A stretch of 64,000 nt of DNA from Pardosa pseudoannulata (Eukaryota > Arthropoda > Arachnida > Araneae > Lycosidae): contig CM063503.1 of assembly GCA_032207245.1 (NCBI GenBank), positions 102,405,693 to 102,469,692 on the forward strand, given 5' to 3'. The notes under the pieces are model-generated. The model was not told where the DNA came from. It saw only the letters and a list, made by a program, of their open reading frames with translations, and made no database searches. Shown piece by piece: positions 52,598 through 61,300 of this stretch (position 1 is its first letter; each line of letters begins with the position of its first letter). Made by a program: the position numbers and the translations under genes.

Positions 52598-55500
52598 TTT
52601 GTATTGTATTATTTATATCTTTTTAATATGAAAGGATTTGAAGCAATTTCTTTAATTATAAAATGTTAGGTATACTCTGTACTTCTCACATTAAGATGTT
52701 TTTAAAATTCATCTTTCTAGTTTGTATCTTTGTTTAACCTTCATTCTTTCAATCATATTGGCACAATTATTATACCTTACATCTTCAGTCGTATGAATTG
52801 ATGGTTTTAATTATTTACTTTGATCCTTTAAAGCTAAAAACTCTTCAACTAGATAGTTAAAATCTAATAAATCCATTTGCTTTTTTACAGGAATTACAAA
52901 CTTAGTTGTTTTGTTCTGTAAACTAACCATAAACTTATCAAATCCATTTAAAAAATAATGAAATATCAGGGTTTGTATGCTTTTGCTTAGCTTCTGCATT
53001 GAGGAATTTTCCTGTAGGGTCCTTCAAACTGATGAATTTTAATATTATCTCCTTCAAAGCTTTAAAGTTCTGATTTATAGATGTCCAGATATTCAAAAAT
53101 TGGCTGGGTACCAGATAGTCACTAGTAAGTTTCATTCTACTTGCCATTTATTGAATGATTATTAAAAATTTGTTCACATAACTGTTTACTTTGTCCTTTT
53201 TTAAATTTCTAAAACTATTTGTAAAATAGATGTATTTGGGAAAGTAACCTTGTTTAAAATAGTCTAATCATTTTTAAATAGCATTCTGGACATTTAAGAT
53301 TACTTTGCAAAAGTAGTCCTAAAAATCTCATTTCTCCTATAAAACTCCTGCATTATTTCACAATTGAGTAGAAACTCTGAATATAATCTGTATTATCAAC
53401 TTTATAATCCCTATCTTCCAGATTGGAGGATCAGCAGTTGGTCTACCTTGAATATTTTTACATTCTATAAATGTTAGTCTATAGCATGCAACACTATCAG
53501 AAATTCATGATAATATAGCTTATTAATAGACCGTAATATAGTGTGAATATTATACATAAGATTATATTTTGGAAATACTAAGGATAAGTGATATATTCAT
53601 TAAATACAACAAGTTCAGTTATAAGTTTAGTCACTGATTGGTAACTTTAAAAAATTGTCCCTTCATTCACCACAGTTTTGTAGCTATGAATTGGGCTGAT
53701 TAATATTTAATATAATTTGTGTGTGAGGAGATTCCTTTTTTTCACAAGAATTCTTCATTGAGTCATGTTGCTGTATCAGGCTTTAGTATGATAATTGGAT
53801 GTAAATAAATGTTATGTTCTGAAGATGAAAGTTTCTAAATGTTCTTTTGCTTGGATCACTAAGTGATAGCATTCTTTTATGTCTAAAAGCATTGTGTAGA
53901 GCTATAAGAAGTTTCACTGCCCCTATTTATATATCATAAATTTCTGTTTTTGTTAATTTTACAGGGCAGCTTTGGAGCATGCAGATGCTCTTTTGAGTAT
54001 GAAGCATGGTTTGGTGCGTTTAGATAATGTATGGGGTGTTGGAGGTGGAATGCGTCCTGTTAAATACTTAATTAATCAGGTTAGTAATATTTTATAGGTT
54101 TTATTTGTAAAGTTTTCATTTACTTTTGCTTATTTTACTTATTTGAATATATGCTATGTATTTATTTTTTTAATCTTGACAATTTTATTATTGATGTGTA
54201 TTCTACTACAAAAATTGTGGTCTTATTATAATTAAATATTTATAAAAAATTATTTTGCTCCTTACATCTTATGAAAGTGTTATCAAAACTTATTTATAAG
54301 AATAGTTGTTGTAATGAGGAATAAAAAAATGTCTTGAATTTTAATAACATAACAGTTAAGTACTGTTATCTCTTAAGCCTCAGAGAATGCTGTATTGTTA
54401 TGATTGGTGTTTTGAAAGGGTCTTGATAATTAAAACTGTTTATTCTAATAATTTAACTCTATGTCAATAAGTTGAATTTTAAAAACAATAAATATTAGTA
54501 TGGAAGTTACCATTCGATAAAGAAACTTTCTGTTGTCTCTTTAGATGCATTTATTACTGAAGGAGTATTTGTGTTCTGGTGATAGTGCAGAAGCCTGTCG
54601 ATGCCTGCAGGAACTTGAAGTGCCACATTTTCACCATGAACTTATTTATGAGGTCAGTAAGAGAAATTGTTGATTGTGATAGGCTGAATTTTTTCATGTT
54701 ATTACTGACTGCTATAAAATGATTATCTTTGTATTAGGTTATACTATTATATTCAATTATGCTGTATGAGTACCTTTTTCTCAATTAGTTGGCTTTAAAT
54801 ATCGCAAAGAGATTACTTTGGATGATAAAATTAAGCTCAAAAGTCATATGTTAATGTATGACTGTTACATAATAGTATGTTTACCCATTTTACCATTCTA
54901 CTTTATCAGTGCTACTGAACTCTCATAACAAAGCTGTGATAGTTGGGAGGGGTTGCAGTTCTGAGATTTCATGCCAAAAGCCATCTGCAGAGCAGAAAAG
55001 TAGTCTGTAATGCTACACTAGTGGGAGTAGCATAATTACAGCTTTTCTTCTAAATTGAGATGTCTACTAATAGCAAATTCTTTCTTTACTTCTATAGCAT
55101 CAATAGGGAAAGAAATTCTGTTGAGTTTGCCATGAAGATGAATGTGCTTAAGCAATATAAAAGAAGAAAGGACACGAATTTGTTAAACTTATAACTGAGA
55201 AATCTATCAGAGTTTACAATATCTACAGTTTTAATAAACAAGAAATTGTGGAATTGCCACTCTTATGTAAACAAGCCTAACATCAAAGTAACAGATTCTG
55301 ATCCATGTGTGTAGACATTTTTGCAGATTTGACTGTAAAGTCAAAACAGATGCTATAAAATTTTATCAAAGAAATTTATTTTACTCTTTTAATAATTTTG
55401 CAGTCAGGTAAGTTTTCTTTCAAGTACTTAGTTATCCCATGTGGTGCAAAAAAAAAAAAAAAGTAAAATGTTGTGCTCTAAACCAACCAACCAACTTTCA

Positions 55501-55693
55501 GGTACTTAAGTAGTTTACAAGACTTGAGATTTTTGAAGCTCAAATAATTAGCAAATATATATAATGATGGAACCCCAAAATGCTCAAATTTATAGATGAA
55601 CTACTGTCAGTTTGATTAAGAACAACGTAAAACAATTTTTAATATGATGGAATTATACACACACATATATATATATATATATATATGTATGTG

Positions 55694-55724
<31 letters not shown>

Positions 55725-56180
55725 ATATTTTCACTTCATACCGAACTTTTGGTCTGGTTATTTATATTCAATTGAAGGTTATATTTATTTAAAATTTTAT
55801 TTTAGACTTTATTATATACCAATAATATAAACAGTTTGAATCTAACACGACTTATTTTCAGTAAGGGAATAATAAAATATTTTTAAAAAATTTTCTTAAG
55901 TTTACATACAAGCCTGGAGGAATATTGGGGCTATGCTCTGTAGTTTATCTTTCACTTAGCTAATAGAAAAGTATCTAAAATTTTGTGAGATAATTTAAAG
56001 TGAGCAAAGATACCTATAAAAATGAAAATACTAAGCACTGGATATAAAAATTAAAAAAATTAAATGCTTCTAATTTTGTGAATATTTCCATTTTTTTCTC
56101 GTTTAGATTAAAACACTTGTATTGGTTATTTTTTGAAAAGTTCTTTGAGTTCTTATGCAGACTATTTCAGTCTTACAATG

Positions 56181-56212
<32 letters not shown>

Positions 56213-56904
56213 AAGAGAGAGAATGCTATTTCCCAGGTTTTAGTTTCAGAATGAAATTTTGTTGAAACAGTAAGATGTTTCTGTTTAACTTAACATAATA
56301 AAGGCCACATTTAGCAATTTAACTCAGTTAATGGAAAAGTAGTTATGTTTTTGTGCGATTATTTAAGTAGAGCCAATGAATTTTTGAATTTGTAATGAAA
56401 GATATATGTAAAATGTTAAATACTTTTAACTTTTTAGTAATTGTTATGTAGAATAGTAAATATTGGGTCATAATGGAGTCAAATTGAGAGAATGGTCATT
56501 TATTGATGTTTAATCAACAATGAAAGTTGTGGAATCAGCATCAAAATATGCAATAAAGTTAATCAGTTTTTTCTTTTGTTTTTCCTCAACATATCAAAAA
56601 TTCTCTGCTCAAAATTGAATCAAATAAATCCTTTGATTGTCCCTTACAACATGATTTAACCGTGCCAAATTTAATACTGAATTTTGTTAAGGTATGTGGG
56701 TTTGTGTAACTGTAATATGTGAAAAACCTGTTGAAAATTGGTTAAAAATAAAACAAATAACTATCTCAAATTAGGAAGAAAAAAAAAGAACTTTGTGACC
56801 CTGTGTGAAACTTCTTAAAGAATCTCTGTACCAAATTTTAGGCATGTTCACTGTTTCCTTGCAATCATGTTTGCAGACAAACAGATTCAAAAACATTCCT
56901 CTTT

Positions 56905-56982
<78 letters not shown>

Positions 56983-58311
56983 GAGAGAGAGAGAGAGAGA
57001 GGTTTGTTTTCAAGGAAATAAAATATCTTAAACAATTCAATTTATTATTATAAATAAACATAGGATCACAGAAATAGAACTTCTTAAGTTGGTTCTACCA
57101 TATCCATATACACTCAAGAGCCAAAACATTATGACCATCTGTCAATAACGAGTTGGCCCACCTTTGGCACGCAACACAGCTTTAGCCCACCTTGGCATGG
57201 ATGCCACAAGTCCTTGGTAGATGGCCGGAGACAGATTGTACCAGATGTATAAGCAACAGTTGCGCAAATCCGAGATATTGCGAATTGGTGGTCTTTAAAT
57301 TCTGAGCTGCCGTCCCATGACATCCCAAATGTGTTCTATCAGATTGTGATCTGGTAAGTTAGGCAGCCAGGACATTAACTGGAATTTATCATTGTGTTCC
57401 TCCTGGAACCACTCTAACACAATTTTAGCCTTGTGACATGGGTCATTGTCCTGTTGGAACATTCCATTTCCAGCTGGAAACACAGAGGCCATGTAATATT
57501 GCAACTGGTCCGCAATGATGTTCAGATACCCTATAGCATTCATGGTCTGTTTTACCACAACCACGGGTCCCAGAGACACCCAAGAGAACGTCTCCCAAAG
57601 CATTATACTGTCACCATTGACCTGTGTATGACCTACTGTACATTGAGGGAGCAACTGTTTGCCTGGAAGACGGCATAGTCTGACACTGCCATTGGTGGGA
57701 TGTATGACAAACCATGATTCATCTGACCAGGAACTCTCTCCTACTGACCCATGGACCAGTCACGATGTTCCCGGGCCCAGCGTAGGCGCAGCTGGCGATG
57801 ACGCTTGGTCAGCAAAGGCATATGAGTGGGACATTTGCTACGTAGCCCCATATCCAAGAGTGTACACTGAACAGTGTGCTCCGATACTATTCTACTTGGC
57901 TCTACATTGTATTGGGTTGTCAGCTGAACCACAGTCTGGCTCCGGTTTTGCTTCATCATGCAAGAGAGAGTCCAACGACCTTTTTCTTTGATAGCATGTG
58001 GATGTCCAACACCATGTCGTCTACTGCTGGTTTCACTGTCATTTATCTACTTTGCATTAGTACTAACAACTGTATATCAGGAACAACCCACAGTTCATGC
58101 AGTTTCGGAAATACTTGTTCTGAACCTTTGAGCCATTACAATCTGGCCTCTATCAAAATCGCTTAGATCCGCAGCCTTACCCATTACACACAGAAGTAAG
58201 TGAAAGAATGATTCTTCAGACTTTCCAGCAGCAGTTAAATACCACTTCAACCTGATCACGTGCCGTCCACATCATCCAGGCGAGTTCATTGCAAAATGTT
58301 TTGGCTCTTGA

Positions 58312-58354
<43 letters not shown>

Positions 58355-61300
58355 CACATTAGGTACATGCCATCAATAATTGTTTATATCAAGCAGATGC
58401 TAACCTTTATGGAACAGACTACCAAAACTTTGTTAATATAATTAAGTAATTGAAAGCTTTATTTTATAAATTTAGAGCCTAGGCAAATTGCTGAATCACA
58501 ATATCCATTTATCTACAAATTTTCACTATATATGGTATTAGCCATAATCAGTTTTCTTTCATGATTGCAAGATTTTTGATTCCTTCCAGTTAGGGCAATT
58601 TATATTTATCAATATTTTAATTTAGAGGCAATATGAAAAATTTTAGTTAATAGCTACTGTAAAGTTTAACTATCTTGTCATAATTGTATATAAGGTTAAA
58701 AAATTTTTGTTTCTTTCTGCTGCTTTAACTCACATCCTGGTATTGCTATATAGTTTTTAGAAATTTCGTTTTTCGTAAAATAATTCTGCAAATGTTTTAA
58801 GATGTATACCATCCATATTTGAAGCATAAATAATATAAGGTGAAACTGAAAAAATTGCTCACTTAAATTCCAGTATGTGTGCACAGATCCACACTTGAAC
58901 AGTCTATAATTTGTGTCTATTTTTGCTGTATAATCATGCTTTCATGCAAAGATACTTATTTGAAAACAAAAAATTATTGAAAGCAGGGTTGAATTCTGCC
59001 TGCTACATTTATAAAAAAAATTAAAATCTTTCATATTCTGTGTGTAATAATTAGATTAATCTTTGTAATTCTGTTAGATTAGAGACATAGAATGGAAATT
59101 TAGGATATGACATATTTTTTAAAGGTAGTTACCAGCTACCATGCTTATCCAGGAGGTAGAAGGTATGTCTCTGGTATATGTGTATCTATACATAATATAT
59201 ATGTATGGATAAAATTACCTTTGAAAAACTTTGAGGGGCTGATTGAAGAATTTATTTTAAGAGGAATTTCATCTTAGAAGTGAACATTCATCATCTCCAG
59301 AGTTCACTTTCAGGTCATAAATATTTATCTATATATTTCCCTTCCATATATTTTTTTTCTCTTAGTTTTTCAAAGGTAATTTTATCCATGTATATGTGTC
59401 AAGAGTTCTGAAAGACAGCATTCTAATTTTCTATCGCAAATCTCATTCTTTTGCAACTTCTGTGTTGCAACCAATGTGTTACTGGATTATTTGCAGCTTC
59501 AAATCTTGTTACAGAAAATAGTTATATCTGTATATTTTGAAAAGGTATGATGTAAACAGCCATTGAAATATACCACAAAGATAAAAATGAAAACTTACTG
59601 ATTGCTGTATGGTTGGAAAAGCGTGTAATCAATATTTTTCTTAAAGATAGAATTGAACACTTTGAATTCTGTGAAAATGAGGCATTTCAGCTATTTCTGG
59701 GAACAATGGCATCATATTTGAAGTAAAACTAAATAACAATACTGTTGAGGAAGATTATTCTTCGCCTTCAAAAGAAGTTAATGAAATGTCAGCGCCTTCA
59801 ATCTCTGAAGTTAAAGCTGCTACAAATATTCAGAATACTATTATTCCTTTATTGAAAATGTGAAAAAAAAAAAACTATAGAATCTTGCCTAATAGGAAAA
59901 TTGATTTTATTTTAACTGAAATGTACTCAATCGAAATTTAATTATTTTTCTGTGGGATGTAAAAATAAATTAGGCAAATTAAAATACTAAGAAATTAAAT
60001 AAAAAAGTAAATAGTGTTGACATATTACATTACTTTCTAATTTATTTTAAAACCAATGTGTTCATCTTGGTATCTTATCCAATTTGTTCATTTATTCATC
60101 TTATGATTTGACTGCCACAAGTACTGGTTTTATTTTCTTGTGTTTTGAAAGTTGTATTAAATCTCCTTTTTTTTTTTTTTTTTTAGGCCTTAGTCATGGT
60201 TATTGAAGATATGCGGGAAGTTGCAATGGATCTCATGTGTAAACTTTTTGATGTATTGGCAACCAGTGTTATTGTTACTCCTGACCAAATGACTCGGGTA
60301 TTGATAATTTATTTGTAATTGTGTTTATATATGTTGATTTGAACTTCTTTAATATTTGATCTAATGTCAGAATTCTGTTGGGAAATTTGGAATTCTAGGA
60401 ATTTTTAATAAAGTTTAGAATGATTTATTTTGGTTATCACCTCAAAAAACCACCAGTAGTATAATTTAAAAAATAAATCAAACAGTATTTAATAATTAAA
60501 TATTTACATTGTTTTACATATAATCCTAAAAATGTAGAATATTAATTTTAAGAAATGAAGATTACAATTTAAAAGTATTTAGTTTTGTATGTCAGCTACT
60601 TGTATTATCTGGCAAACAAATCAACATCCATATGCTATTAAAAACAGTGATATTGCCTGTAACTGAATAAAATATTTGAATTTTTAAAATCAAAGCAAAC
60701 TTCAATTTATTTTTTCTTTAAAGTTTTATAGATATGAAATATAATAAAAATATTCAATAATGTTCTTCTTTTTTAATTTCATGTATTTACAAGAAATTGT
60801 GCTTTTCCAGTTACCTCTATTAAGATATCTCCTTTGTAAAAGATTTTTCTTAGGGGGAGGGTTGAGTGGGTGGTCTTTAAAGAGGTTTTAATATATATAA
60901 TACATAATGGCCTAAGCAAATACCTTTTGACAGTGGAGTATGAGTTTGAAACTCGCTATTGCCTGTAACTGTTCAAAACCAGTTTTAAGCAATATGTTCA
61001 AATCCAACTATCATTGTGCAGTAAAATATTCACCTTAGCACAACCATCACATATAATATATGGATACACATATGGGCTTGCTGTTAAATGTTCATTAATA
61101 TAGGCTGTTAAATTTTCATAATCTCATAAATTGTACCTTTAAGTTTTAATGCAGGATTTTTCACAAGCCCTCTAACTGCTATAGATTTTCTTTAGTCATT
61201 TTAGAAAATGCAAAGTAATTACTGTATTATGTATCACTGCGTTAGAAATTTCATGGGATATTTTCCCAAAGTCATCATACAGAATTCCAGTTGCCTTCCA

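Larger units (their letters stand above)
52199..53964 (+). other. PDCD4: PDCD4 intron 5
   Basis: 1.77 kb with an AT microsatellite (52560-52592) and a minus-strand coding-like remnant (52811-53147). The rest is plain AT-rich sequence. Confidence 0.9.
54653..60186 (+). other. PDCD4: PDCD4 intron 7
   Basis: 5.5 kb containing a SINE-tail scrap (about 55440-55490), compound microsatellites, a dead Tc1/mariner element (57111-58314), a 30-bp inverted repeat pair (59201-59393) and a coding-like remnant (59717-59863). It ends in a long polypyrimidine tract before exon 8. Confidence 0.9.

Noticed and set aside
56771..57061. ORFs on both strands rich in YIYI and THTH
   Set aside because: They are artefacts of the AT/AC/GA microsatellite.
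57433..58166. Plus-strand ORFs of 81, 110 and 96 residues
   Set aside because: They are shadows of the minus-strand Tc1/mariner transposase.
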